DNA of 64,000 nt from Sediminibacterium ginsengisoli (GTDB lineage: Bacteria > Bacteroidota > Bacteroidia > Chitinophagales > Chitinophagaceae). The notes under the pieces are model-generated. The model worked only from the letters and a program-made list of their open reading frames with translations, was not told where the DNA came from and did no database searches. The position numbers and the translations under genes are program-made. The DNA is taken from the NCBI GenBank assembly GCA_945865545.1, contig CAMBEQ010000011.1, positions 1 to 64,000 of the forward strand, in the 5' to 3' direction. This document shows positions 32,718 to 41,733 of this stretch, piece after piece; positions within the stretch are counted from its first letter, which is position 1; every line of letters starts with the position of its first letter.

Positions 32718-34181
32718 CTACAACTTATTAATCAAGTGCCCTAGGATATCTTTAAATGAAAAACCTTCAGTTAATTTTTCTTTATTCAATTTTTTATTTT
32801 CGACCAAGGCCCATAAAATAAATTCTTTAATAAAGTAAGCATCTTCCTTACTGGTATCTGGAGCATACTTCTTCATAAGTGCGTCCAAAGGTTTTACTTC
32901 GTCTAATACTTTCTTATATTGCTTTTCATCAAAATCTTCATACAATTCAAACCCGCCTTCTGCTATAAACCATTCAAGTAATTCAGAATAAGCATTTTTT
33001 TCATTTTGCTTTTCTAGTTTACTAATTTTTGGGAATTGGTTTTTAAATAAGGTACTAATTGCCTTTTCTATTAGAAGATTAGCAATGACTTCAGCGCCTT
33101 CTTGCTCTCCTTCGTATACTAGCTCTATTTTTCCGGTAATGGCGGGTATAATGCCCATAAAATCGGATAAGCGCACCGCTGTTTTGGTTAACCCATTTTT
33201 TAAGGCTCTTCTTTCTGCAGCACTTATTAAATTTTCCATGGCAGAAATAGTCATTCTCGCACTCACACCACTTTTAGAATCAATGTATTCACTAGCTCTT
33301 GCTTCAAAACTAATTTGCTCTATAATGTCTTTGGCTAAATTAGGAACATATACCAGCTCCGATTGTACTGCGTTTATTTTAGCTTCTTGTTCTGTAATTT
33401 TTTTAGCAACTGCAATATTTTTAGGGTAATGCGTTAATATTTGGGAACCAATCCTATCTTTTAATGGGGTTACAATACTTCCTCTATTGGTATAATCTTC
33501 GGGGTTGGCGGTAAAAATAAATTGAATGTCTAAATTCATTCTAAGTTTAAAACCTCTAATTTGAATATCGCCTTCTTGTAAGATATTAAATAAAGCCACT
33601 TGAATCCTGGCTTGTAAATCGGGTAGCTCATTAATTACAAAGATGCTTCTGTTGGCTCTAGGGATCATTCCAAAATGAATCACGCGTTCGTCGGCATAAG
33701 ATAATTTTAAATTAGCGGCTTTAATAGGATCTACATCCCCAATAATATCTGCAATGGTAACATCCGGTGTGGCTAGCTTTTCAAAGAAACGTTCGTTGCG
33801 GTGCAACCACTCAATAGGTGTTGCATCTCCTTTTTCACTAATTACATCCTTAGCGAATCGGGAAATGGGAGCTAAAGGATCATCGTTAATTTCAGATCCA
33901 GCTACGAATGGGATATACTCATCCAATAACTGTATCATTAATCGAGCCAATTTTGTTTTGGCTTGTCCTCTTAAGCCCAATAAATTAATATTGTGCTTGG
34001 ATAAAATGGCTCTTTCAATTTCTGGAATAACGGTTTCTTCAAATCCGTGTATACCTTCGAAGGCAGGAATGCCTTCTTTAATTTTAAGAATCAAATTATC
34101 TCTTAATTCATCTTTTATACTTTTACTTTGGTAACCTTGTTTTTTTAAGTCGCCTAAGGTCTTTATTTTTTCAATTTTCAT
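32718..34181 (-). CDS. AAA+ ATPase of the magnesium-chelatase (ChlI/MoxR) type
   Basis: This 487-aa protein has Walker A GLRGQAKTK (about 69-77), Walker B FVINELPD (about 181-188, with Asn-Glu in place of Asp-Glu), sensor 1 IFTANPEDYTNRG, and an arginine-rich C-terminal helical part. The insertions around the core match the ChlI/BchI and MoxR clades, whose members work together with a VWA partner to remodel or insert metal into a target protein. The partner VWA gene lies directly upstream with a 19-nt gap. It is much longer than MoxR (about 330 aa). The target is not known. Confidence 0.87.
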   Translation of the reverse strand: MKIEKIKTLGDLKKQGYQSKSIKDELRDNLILKIKEGIPAFEGIHGFEETVIPEIERAILSKHNINLLGLRGQAKTKLARLMIQLLDEYIPFVAGSEINDDPLAPISRFAKDVISEKGDATPIEWLHRNERFFEKLATPDVTIADIIGDVDPIKAANLKLSYADERVIHFGMIPRANRSIFVINELPDLQARIQVALFNILQEGDIQIRGFKLRMNLDIQFIFTANPEDYTNRGSIVTPLKDRIGSQILTHYPKNIAVAKKITEQEAKINAVQSELVYVPNLAKDIIEQISFEARASEYIDSKSGVSARMTISAMENLISAAERRALKNGLTKTAVRLSDFMGIIPAITGKIELVYEGEQEGAEVIANLLIEKAISTLFKNQFPKISKLEKQNEKNAYSELLEWFIAEGGFELYEDFDEKQYKKVLDEVKPLDALMKKYAPDTSKEDAYFIKEFILWALVENKKLNKEKLTEGFSFKDILGHLINKL

Positions 34182-34200
34182 AAGGAGGTAATTAAACTAT

Positions 34201-35307
34201 TTATTTAAGTTTCTTTTTTCTATTGGTTTCGTAATCTTCAAAAATCATTTCGCCTAATCCTTTCAGCCCTGTGTAAAAAGCTTTTCCTTGATTGGCTTCG
34301 GTAAACGCATTCACAAATTTTTGTAAATAGGGATCCTGCGCAATCATGAAAGTAGTAATAGGAATATGGAGTTTTCGTGCCATCTTGGCTTGGTTGTAAC
34401 ATTTTTCTACTATGTATTGATCCAGTCCATTACTATTCATATAGTAATTACCATCGGCTTCTTTAATACAACTTGGCTTGCCATCTGTGATCATAAAAAT
34501 TTGCTTATTGGTATTTCTTTTTCTTCTTAAAATATCCATGGCCAGCTGCAAACCCGCCACCGTATTGGTATGATAGGGTCCTACTTTTAAATAAGGCAAT
34601 TCTTGAATACTAATGGTCCAAGCATCATCGCCAAAAACTAAAATATCAATGGTGTCTTTAGGATAACGTGTAGTTATTAATTCGGCCAATGCCATAGCTA
34701 CTTTTTTAGCAGGTGTAATTCTGTCTTCTCCATATAATATCATGCTATGACTAATATCAATCATCAACACCGTACTCATTTGTGATTTTTGTTCGGTCTG
34801 TTCTACTACTAAATCTTCTTCTGTCAAATTAAATGTATCAATACCATGATTAATTTGTGCATTTTTGATACTCTCTGTTAAAGAAATATTTTCAATATTG
34901 TCTCCAAAATTAAATTCTTTGAATTCTCCATTTTTTTCATCGCCCTGGCCCAAGGTTTTTGTTTTATGATTTCCCTTACCCGCAGTTTTTAAATCTCCGA
35001 AAATATTATTCAGTGCAGTTTGTCGAATAGCCCTTTCTGTTTTAGCCGTTATTTTTGTTTCTCCATCTCCTCCACCATCTTTAATTTCTTGTTTGACATA
35101 GCCCTTCTTCTTTAAATCTTCTATAAAATCATCAATGGTATATTTTTCATCAGTTAATTTATATTCCACATCCAATTCGCGCATCCAGCTAATGGTTTCG
35201 TCAAAATCGCCAGAAGTGTGCACAATCAATTCCTTGAATATCTCAAACAATCTATCAAAGGGAGATTGCTCTGGTGCTTCGTAAGTTTTAAAGTGAAATC
35301 CTTTCAT
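34201..35307 (-). CDS. VWA domain protein, partner of the AAA+ ATPase
   Basis: This 368-aa protein has a helical N-terminus with two charged modules and a von Willebrand A domain in its second half. The MIDAS residues are present: D184-x-S186-x-S188 in MIDISHSM, a Thr in HTNTV and D275 in MITDGKPS, so a metal ion should be bound. It is the first gene of a two-gene operon with the ATPase, the same arrangement as BchD/BchI, CoxE/CoxD or RavA/ViaA. It has no signal peptide, so the pair acts in the cytoplasm. Its client is unknown. Confidence 0.87.
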   Translation of the reverse strand: MKGFHFKTYEAPEQSPFDRLFEIFKELIVHTSGDFDETISWMRELDVEYKLTDEKYTIDDFIEDLKKKGYVKQEIKDGGGDGETKITAKTERAIRQTALNNIFGDLKTAGKGNHKTKTLGQGDEKNGEFKEFNFGDNIENISLTESIKNAQINHGIDTFNLTEEDLVVEQTEQKSQMSTVLMIDISHSMILYGEDRITPAKKVAMALAELITTRYPKDTIDILVFGDDAWTISIQELPYLKVGPYHTNTVAGLQLAMDILRRKRNTNKQIFMITDGKPSCIKEADGNYYMNSNGLDQYIVEKCYNQAKMARKLHIPITTFMIAQDPYLQKFVNAFTEANQGKAFYTGLKGLGEMIFEDYETNRKKKLK

Positions 35308-35431
35308 TATTTTCGCAAATAGGCGGGTGTAAATTTACTTGTAAAAACCCATTATAGAACAATTTGTTTAAGGTCGGCAAGAGGCCTATACTAAAATAAA
35401 AAACAAAGCGCATTAATAAGCCAAGAACACC

Positions 35432-35439
35432 TATTTTTG
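35432..35439 (+). promoter_or_regulatory. -7 element of the CDGSH gene
   Basis: TATTTTTG fits TAnnTTTG and is 20 nt before ATG 35459. The -33 element is not clear. Confidence 0.45.
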
Positions 35440-35458
35440 GCTCTTAAAAATATAAATC

Positions 35459-35683
35459 ATGGCTACTAAAATTACTATTAACAATAATGGGTCTTTGAAA
35501 ATTGAAGGCGATTTTACCATTGAAGATCGCACTGGAAATAAGTACGATTTGGCTGGAAGAGAAGTAATCGGATTATGTCGTTGCGGCTTAAGTAAAAACA
35601 AACCTTTTTGCGATGGTGCGCATAATGGCAACTTTACGCATGAAGCAACTGCTTTTGCGCTACCTCCAAAAAAGACGGTTTAA
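35459..35683 (+). CDS. CDGSH-type iron-sulfur protein
   Basis: This 74-aa protein carries one CDGSH motif with the 3Cys-1His ligand set: C40, C42, C51 and H55 in [16 protein letters not shown], which holds a [2Fe-2S] cluster. It is short and soluble, and the N-terminal half forms small beta strands ([20 protein letters not shown]). Such proteins act in electron transfer or iron-sulfur handling; the exact partner is unknown. A -7 promoter element lies directly upstream. It converges on the alcohol dehydrogenase gene. Confidence 0.93.
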   Translation: MATKITINNNGSLKIEGDFTIEDRTGNKYDLAGREVIGLCRCGLSKNKPFCDGAHNGNFTHEATAFALPPKKTV

Positions 35684-35711
35684 TTCTAGCCTAAATAGTA
35701 TTGCAGTAAAC

Positions 35712-36761
35712 TTAGCTTTTTAAACTAGCTAAGTCAATCACGAATCGATATTTTACATCGCCTTTTAACATTCTTGCATAAGCTTCATTGATGCCTTGCA
35801 TTTTAATTATTTCAATGTCTGAAACAATATTATGTTCGGCACAATAGTCTAGCATTTCTTGAGTTTCTTGCATTCCTCCAATACATGAACCTATTACACT
35901 GCGTCTGTTGGTAACTAAAGAAAAAGGCTGAACCTTTGGTGATTCTATGGGAAGTCCTACCACCATTAATTTTCCGTTGGTGGCTAATAAATTTAAATAG
36001 CTTGTATAGTCATGATTTGCAGAAATGGCATCTAAAATAACATCAAAATAACTATTGTACTTTTTCATAGCTGCTGCATCGGTGCTTAATAAAAAGTGCG
36101 TAGCCCCTAATTTTTTGGCATCTGCTTCTTTGGAAGGAGAAGTACTTATAACCGTCACTTCAGCACCAAATGAAACAGCAAATTTTACACCCATATGACC
36201 TAGTCCACCCAAACCCACTACCGCTACTTTCATTCCTTTTTTAACGCCGGCAAATACCAATGGAGAATAAGTGGTAATGCCTGCACACAATAAAGGAGCC
36301 ACCGCGGCTAAGTCTAATTTAGGTGAAATATGGAAAGTATATCTTTGGTCCACTACAATTTGAGTAGAGTAGCCACCCATGGTAATGCCTGCTCCGTTTC
36401 TTTCCTTTGCATTATAGGTTCCTGTCATTCCTTCGTCACAATATTGTTCTAAACTTTCTTGACAGTTTTTACAAGTTCTGCAACTATCTACCATTACCCC
36501 TACACCGGCCAAGTCACCTACTTTAAATTTACTTGCACCACTACCTACAGCAGTTACTTTACCTACAATTTCATGTCCGGGTACCATGGGGTAAACAGAA
36601 CCACCCCATTCGTTTTTTGCTTGGTGTAAATCGCTATGGCAAACACCACAATATAAAATTTCCACTTGCACATCGTTTTCGCCAAGGGTTCTTCTGTCAA
36701 ATGAATAAGCTTCTAAGGGAGTACTAGCGCTTAATGCAGCGTATGATTTGGTATTGGGCAT
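35712..36761 (-). CDS. Zinc-dependent NAD(P) alcohol dehydrogenase (YahK/CAD group)
   Basis: This 349-aa medium-chain dehydrogenase oxidises alcohols or reduces aldehydes with NADP(H). Catalytic zinc ligands lie in CGVCHSDLHQ and GHEIVG, the structural zinc cysteines in CRTCKNCQESLEQYC, and the cofactor motif in VAVVGLGGLGHMGVKFA. The pattern is that of cinnamyl-alcohol-dehydrogenase-like YahK/AdhC enzymes with broad aldehyde range. A TAACTTTA near-promoter element precedes the start. It is a single-gene unit. Confidence 0.93.
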   Translation of the reverse strand: MPNTKSYAALSASTPLEAYSFDRRTLGENDVQVEILYCGVCHSDLHQAKNEWGGSVYPMVPGHEIVGKVTAVGSGASKFKVGDLAGVGVMVDSCRTCKNCQESLEQYCDEGMTGTYNAKERNGAGITMGGYSTQIVVDQRYTFHISPKLDLAAVAPLLCAGITTYSPLVFAGVKKGMKVAVVGLGGLGHMGVKFAVSFGAEVTVISTSPSKEADAKKLGATHFLLSTDAAAMKKYNSYFDVILDAISANHDYTSYLNLLATNGKLMVVGLPIESPKVQPFSLVTNRRSVIGSCIGGMQETQEMLDYCAEHNIVSDIEIIKMQGINEAYARMLKGDVKYRFVIDLASLKS

Positions 36762-36880
36762 GATTTTTATTTTTGAGTGCTAAAGTTAAGTAGGTATTTA
36801 CAGAGCACCTAGAAATTTCTTCTTTTTATATGGTATTCTTATATTAATTTTAGTGGACTTTATAGTACAATGATTTTTAT

Positions 36881-37540
36881 ATGATTCAAGCTACCACCCT
36901 CCAATTTCTAAAAGCGATTAAAAAGAACAACAATAGAGAATGGTTTGAAAAGAATAGGCCAAAGTATGAATCTGCAAAACAGGATTATTTGCAATTTGTC
37001 ACAGAGGTGCTTAACGGCATTAAAAAATCTGACTCATCACTTCAGTTTTTAGAACCCAAACAATGTGTTTTTAGAATACATAGAGACGCTCGGTTTAGTA
37101 AAAATAAAGACCCTTATAAAACTAATTTTGGAGCAAGTTTTAGTTGTGGTGCAAAAAAAATTGATACTGCAGGTTATTATTTTCATTTAGAACCTGGCGC
37201 CTGCTTTATTGGCGGCGGCTTTTGGTTTCCTATGGCGCCAGAATTAAATAAGATTAGACAAGAAATGGATTATGGCTTTAAAGAATTTAAATCAATAATT
37301 AACGAAAAAAAATTTAAAGCTACTTATGGAGGCATCAATGAAACAGATAAATTGGTGAGGCCTCCTAAAGGCTATGAAGCAGAAAATCCTGCGATTGAAT
37401 ATTTAAAATTAAAGAATTTTACCGCTACTATGGAAATAAGCGATGCAGATGTTTTAAATAAAAATCTTATAAAAAAAGTGATTAGTTCATTTGAAACATT
37501 GTCTCCATTGGTTCATTTTTTAAACAAGGCGATTCTATAG
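36881..37540 (+). CDS. DUF2461 protein
   Basis: This 219-aa cytoplasmic protein matches DUF2461 (TIGR02453): TLQFLKAIKKNNNREWFEKNRPKYESAKQDYLQFV at the N-terminus, FRIHRDARFSKNKDPYKTNFGASF, and EPGACFIGGGFWFP. The family is widespread and structurally uncharacterised in function. The gene is transcribed alone, with TAATTTTA as a near-promoter element upstream, and is followed by a hairpin at 37593-37620. Confidence 0.92.
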   Translation: MIQATTLQFLKAIKKNNNREWFEKNRPKYESAKQDYLQFVTEVLNGIKKSDSSLQFLEPKQCVFRIHRDARFSKNKDPYKTNFGASFSCGAKKIDTAGYYFHLEPGACFIGGGFWFPMAPELNKIRQEMDYGFKEFKSIINEKKFKATYGGINETDKLVRPPKGYEAENPAIEYLKLKNFTATMEISDADVLNKNLIKKVISSFETLSPLVHFLNKAIL

Positions 37541-37592
37541 CAAAAACTGTCCATTAAGGAATTAGAAAAGGGTTACCCCATTTTTTATCTAC

Positions 37593-37620
37593 ATAAACAT
37601 TTGTTCCAGCAAGTGTTTAT
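37593..37620. terminator. Possible bidirectional terminator hairpin
   Basis: ATAAACATTTG and CAAGTGTTTAT form an 11-bp stem with one G-T pair around TTCCAG, between two convergent genes (DUF2461 and glpD). The T run is weak on both sides, so the call is tentative. Confidence 0.4.
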
Positions 37621-37679
37621 ATTTAACCAATTTTTATAAAATAGGTGCGGAAAAGAACGAAAGTAAGTGGGAAGGGCTT

Positions 37680-39197
37680 TTATTTTAGAATATACTGGTC
37701 TGCAAGTGCAGTGAAGTTATTAACTTCTTCTAATTCCCAATTTTTATCTTTATTTAAATACGGAGCCATGAGGGCTGCTATCATTGGAGCTAAGGCTACC
37801 GCTAATTTAGCATCCAGAAAAAGCAATCTAATTCTTCTTGCTAATACATCTTCAACACCCATTGCCATTTCATGTTTAACAGCATAGACTACCTCTGCTT
37901 TTGTAAATGCAAAGTTGGGATGAAGAAGATCATTTAAAGATGGGTCAGTTTTTAAAATAGCGTTCAAATTATTTTTTCTTTCCTCTAAGTCGCCAATGCT
38001 CATTTCGGCAGTCTTGCATTTTACTTTTGGCAATTTACCAGTAAAGGCAGCGTTCTCCACTGCATCTGCAGCCATTTTTCTATAAGTAGTCCATTTGCCA
38101 CCAGTAATGGTAACTAGTCCACTTGGAGAAATACTTAAATGATGTTCTCTAGAAATTAAAGAGGTTCGACCCTTTCCTTTTTGTTTTACCAATGGTCTCA
38201 ATCCTACATATACACTATTAATATCTGCTCTAGTAATTAAAGTGGTTCCGTATTGATTAATATGTTTTAAAATAAATTCAATTTCTTCTTCAAGTGGTTT
38301 AGGTTCGTAAGAGGTAATATCAATAGGCGTATCCGTAGTACCCAGTATAACTTTATCATGCCAGGGTACTGCAAATAATACCCGGCCATCATCTGTTTTA
38401 GGAATCATCATGGCGTCGGTGCTAGGAAAAAATTTTGCATCAACAACCAAATGTATCCCTTGAGAAGGGCTTACTAAATCATGTATTAATTGATCGTCCA
38501 TTTGAACGATTGAATTGGTAAATACCCCGGTGGCATTAATGACCGTTTTTGTTTTTAGGGTATATGTATTTCCAGTTAGTGTATCAATACATTCTACACC
38601 GCTTATTTTTCCATTGTCTTTTATAAACCCAGTTGCTTTACAATAATTTAAAACAGTCGCTCCATTTTTTATAGCAGTGGCAGCCATCTCGATGGCTAAT
38701 TGACTGTCTTCAAATTGTCCATCATAATATAAAATACCACCGGCTAATTTATTGGGGTTGATAGAGGGTAAATGGGTAATGGTTTCTTTTTTTGAAAGAG
38801 ATTCGGTTTTTCCAATAGATAGGCTTCCAGAAAGGAGGTCGTATATTTTTAATCCTATCCAATAAAACATTTTCCACCACCAACTAAAAACGGGTATGAT
38901 AAATATTTGAACCGAGGTTAAATGAGGCGCGTTTTTTAAGAGGTATCCTCTTTCTCTCAAAGCTTCGCGGACTAGTTTAATGTTACCTTGTTCTAAATAC
39001 CTAACTCCGCCGTGAACTAATTTGGTAGACCTGCTAGAAGTGCCTTTGGCAAAATCATGGCTTTCGATTAATAAGGTTTTGTAACCTCTTGAGGCTGCAT
39101 CTAAAGCAGCGCCTATGCCGGTAGCTCCCCCTCCAATAATAATGATGTCCCAGAACTCTTTATTTTCTAGGGCTTTTAATTGGGAGGCTCTATTCAT
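37680..39197 (-). CDS. glpD: Glycerol-3-phosphate dehydrogenase/oxidase GlpD
   Basis: This 505-aa FAD enzyme oxidises sn-glycerol-3-phosphate to dihydroxyacetone phosphate at the inner membrane. The N-terminal FAD fold is IIIGGGATGIGAALDAASRGYKTLLIE, followed by TSSRSTKLVHGGVRYLEQGN, the mid-part LGTTDTPID and VGLRPLV, and a C-terminal helical cap with ITGGKWTTYRKMA. The ORF track uses a TTG at 39209; ATG 39197 is the better start. A TAATTTTG element lies just upstream. No glpK or glpF is nearby. Confidence 0.94.
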   Translation of the reverse strand: MNRASQLKALENKEFWDIIIIGGGATGIGAALDAASRGYKTLLIESHDFAKGTSSRSTKLVHGGVRYLEQGNIKLVREALRERGYLLKNAPHLTSVQIFIIPVFSWWWKMFYWIGLKIYDLLSGSLSIGKTESLSKKETITHLPSINPNKLAGGILYYDGQFEDSQLAIEMAATAIKNGATVLNYCKATGFIKDNGKISGVECIDTLTGNTYTLKTKTVINATGVFTNSIVQMDDQLIHDLVSPSQGIHLVVDAKFFPSTDAMMIPKTDDGRVLFAVPWHDKVILGTTDTPIDITSYEPKPLEEEIEFILKHINQYGTTLITRADINSVYVGLRPLVKQKGKGRTSLISREHHLSISPSGLVTITGGKWTTYRKMAADAVENAAFTGKLPKVKCKTAEMSIGDLEERKNNLNAILKTDPSLNDLLHPNFAFTKAEVVYAVKHEMAMGVEDVLARRIRLLFLDAKLAVALAPMIAALMAPYLNKDKNWELEEVNNFTALADQYILK

Positions 39198-39219
39198 ACA
39201 ATTTTTCAAAAATTTGTTA

Positions 39220-39227
39220 CAAAATTA
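39220..39227 (-). promoter_or_regulatory. -7 element of glpD
   Basis: On the minus strand TAATTTTG fits TAnnTTTG, 22 nt before the ATG at 39197. Confidence 0.45.
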
Positions 39228-39377
39228 CTACTAAATTGCTGATTCTGTCTATTAATTATAAATTCAAAAGTAGGGGAGTAGATTTAAGTAAGATTTTAGT
39301 CTTATTAATTTAATTTGACTACATGGTTTTTTAAACAAGTATATTTGATCATTCAAAGCAGTTAATTTTTGTCCAAT

Positions 39378-40631
39378 ATGAAGAAGTGCCTCATTAATTT
39401 TCTTTTACTGCTTTTTATTTTTTCCACAATGAATGGATTTGCACAAGATACCTTGCAAGTAAAAAGTCCTTTGCATAAAAAAAATATTTTTACACTTGGA
39501 TTATATAAGCAACCTGGCTTAGATTCTATGGTTGATTTTGTTGATGGATTGTACCGTGTTTTTAAAATTAATAAACTTAGGGGACAGAATGAAAAATTGA
39601 ATAAATCAAATTTCACTTTTGTACCTAATGTGGGGTATAGTTTAGCTACTGGCTTTGCTACTTCTATTAATGCAAATATGATCGTATCGAAAAATAACCC
39701 AAAAGACAATCAATCTATTATTTTTTCTGAATTAAAATACACCCAAAAGAAACAAATTATTTCTCAGTTGGTTTCTAATCTTTGGTTAAAAAACAACGAA
39801 TATAATATTACTACCAATTGGGCTTATTTAAAATTTCCTCAATCTGATTTTGGCTTGGGGGCGAATAGTTCTTTACAATTACTGGATAAGATTGATTACT
39901 CTTATTTAAAATTATATCAATCTGTTTTAAAAAAAATAGGCACTGATTTATATTTTGGCCCAGGTATTAATATAGATTATCATTGGAATATAACAGATAC
40001 CACTACTCTAAATAAACCAATGGTTGGTTTTAATGAGTATGGTTTTACAAAAAAGTCTAGCTCGGTTGGGCTATTATTGAATGTTTTATATGATACTAGA
40101 AAATCTGTAATTAGCCCAATGGCCAATAGCAATTATTTAAACATAGTATATAGAAAAAATTTTACTTTTTTAGGAAGTGATGCGCCCTGGCAATCATTAT
40201 TAATTGATTATAGAAAATACCTTCCATTCCCAAAGGGCAGTAAAAATATTTTAGCTTTTTGGTCTTATAATGTTATTACACTTGCTGGTAAACCACCGTA
40301 TTTAAATTTATTTTCTACAGGATCTGATACCTATAATAATACAGGCAGGGGGTATATACAGGGGAGATTTAGAGGGGATAAATTTGTTTACTTAGAATCG
40401 GAATATCGCTTTGGAATCACTGAAAATGGTTTTATAGGCGGGGTTATTTTTACCAATATGCAAAGTCTTTCAGAACAGCACGGCAAGCCCATACAAGCTA
40501 TTTTACCTGGTTATGGTGCCGGTATTCGTATTAAGTTAAGCAAACATTCCAATACCAATATTGCTATTGACTATGGAATAGGCCAAGGGGGTTCCAAGGG
40601 AATTTTTATGAATTTGGGGGAAGTGTTCTAA
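39378..40631 (+). CDS. Omp85/BamA-family outer-membrane beta-barrel protein
   Basis: This 417-aa protein has a signal peptide (MKKCLINFLLLLFIFSTMNGFAQ) and a long barrel part related to the surface-antigen D15 domain: KSNFTFVPNVGYSLATGFATSIN, YLNIVYRKNFTFLGSDAPWQSLLIDYRKYLPFP, GRGYIQGRFRGDKFVYLESEYRFGI and a last strand ending in F. There are no POTRA domains, so it is not the essential BamA; such short forms are found as substrate-specific exporters or phosphoesterase partners. The tracked start is TTG 39369; ATG 39378 is preferred. The phosphoesterase gene follows after only 2 nt. Confidence 0.85.
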   Translation: MKKCLINFLLLLFIFSTMNGFAQDTLQVKSPLHKKNIFTLGLYKQPGLDSMVDFVDGLYRVFKINKLRGQNEKLNKSNFTFVPNVGYSLATGFATSINANMIVSKNNPKDNQSIIFSELKYTQKKQIISQLVSNLWLKNNEYNITTNWAYLKFPQSDFGLGANSSLQLLDKIDYSYLKLYQSVLKKIGTDLYFGPGINIDYHWNITDTTTLNKPMVGFNEYGFTKKSSSVGLLLNVLYDTRKSVISPMANSNYLNIVYRKNFTFLGSDAPWQSLLIDYRKYLPFPKGSKNILAFWSYNVITLAGKPPYLNLFSTGSDTYNNTGRGYIQGRFRGDKFVYLESEYRFGITENGFIGGVIFTNMQSLSEQHGKPIQAILPGYGAGIRIKLSKHSNTNIAIDYGIGQGGSKGIFMNLGEVF

Positions 40632-40681
40632 AAATGGATACTTTTAATAAATTTATAGGTATGAAAATAAATAAAAATACA

Positions 40682-41500
40682 ATGGATTCACGTAGACAGT
40701 TTATTAAAAACATTTCTTTTGCTTCTGCATTTTTACTTACTGGTAAAATTTCTAACTTAAGTGCCGCAGAGGTAATTAGCTATCGTAATAAAGTAAAATT
40801 ACGTTTTGTAGTAGCATCCGATATTCATTATGGCCAACCTAACACTGCCTATGAGCAAATGTTGGATACGGTCACTAAGCATATTAATTTATTTCATGGC
40901 CACAGCCCCTTAGATTTTTGTGTGATGAATGGAGATTTAATTCATAATGAAAAATCATTTATGCCTTTGGTTAAAGCAAAGTTGGATGGTTTGACCATGC
41001 CTTATTTTGTTACGCGAGGTAACCATGATATGGTGTCGTCGGACTACTGGAATAGTATTTGGGGGATGCCTTTAAATCATGATGTATTAATAAAAAAGAA
41101 TGCCATTTTGTTAGGCGATACCTCTAACGAAATTGGAACTTATGAATCACCAGACATTAATTGGTTATCCAATAAATTAGAAGCCCATAGAGATAAAAAA
41201 AATTGTTTTGTATTTATACATATTCCACAAGCAAAATGGACACCCTATGCAATAGATAATCCAGCTGTTTTTGAGACCATTAAAAAATTCCCCAACGTTA
41301 AGGCTGTGTTTCACGGACATGAACATGATCACGATGGATTTAAAATGGTTGACAATGTGCCCTTTATTTTTGATGCCCATGTGGGGGGCAACTGGGGTAC
41401 TGCATATAAAGGCTTTAGAGTTGTGGAACTGATGAACGACAATACGATGATTACTTATATGATGAATCCAACGGACAAATTAAATGAACTTAGTTTTTAA
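40682..41500 (+). CDS. Tat-exported metallophosphoesterase
   Basis: This 272-aa protein has a twin-arginine leader (DSRRQFIKNISFASAFLLTGKISNLSAA) and a calcineurin-like phosphoesterase domain with all metal motifs: D-x-H in VVASDIHYG, GD in MNGDLIHN, GNHD in TRGNHDMVS, and GHEHDHDG with the last His cluster. I chose ATG 40682 because it places the RR motif at the N-terminus. It overlaps no coding region at its start but follows the Omp85-like gene by 50 nt (2 nt if the longer form is used). Its 3' end overlaps the converging VF530 gene by 11 bp. Substrate unknown; it probably acts in the periplasm. Confidence 0.88.
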   Translation: MDSRRQFIKNISFASAFLLTGKISNLSAAEVISYRNKVKLRFVVASDIHYGQPNTAYEQMLDTVTKHINLFHGHSPLDFCVMNGDLIHNEKSFMPLVKAKLDGLTMPYFVTRGNHDMVSSDYWNSIWGMPLNHDVLIKKNAILLGDTSNEIGTYESPDINWLSNKLEAHRDKKNCFVFIHIPQAKWTPYAIDNPAVFETIKKFPNVKAVFHGHEHDHDGFKMVDNVPFIFDAHVGGNWGTAYKGFRVVELMNDNTMITYMMNPTDKLNELSF

Positions 41501-41708
41501 TCATTCGAATATACAATTGTTCTACTTTGGTTCTTGCCCATGGGGTTTTGCGTAAAAATTTCAAACTAGACTGAATACTGGGATTGCTATTAAAGCAATT
41601 GATAGGAATATGCTGGCCTAAATCTTCCCATCCAAAATAAGCCACTAGTTCAGTGACCACATTTTCGAGTGTTTTTCCATGTAAAGGGTCCTTGGAAGCT
41701 TGTTGCAT
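41490..41708 (-). CDS. VF530 family DNA-binding protein
   Basis: This 72-aa protein matches the VF530/DUF2132 family: KDPLHGKTLENVVTELVAYFGWEDLGQHIPINCFNSNPSIQSSLKFLRKTPWARTKVEQLY. Members bind DNA in vitro and are widespread without a firm role. The ORF track begins at TTG 41714; ATG 41708 is preferred. It is divergent from the pseudouridine synthase gene (25 nt apart) and converges with the phosphoesterase. Confidence 0.9.
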   Translation of the reverse strand: MQQASKDPLHGKTLENVVTELVAYFGWEDLGQHIPINCFNSNPSIQSSLKFLRKTPWARTKVEQLYIRMIKN

Positions 41709-41733
41709 ATGCAATATTAAGTAATTTGCTGCT

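Noticed and set aside
34182-34195. Perfect Shine-Dalgarno-like AAGGAGGT on the plus strand
   Set aside because: No plus-strand start codon or ORF follows. On the coding (minus) strand it reads as the complement, so it does not act as a ribosome site.
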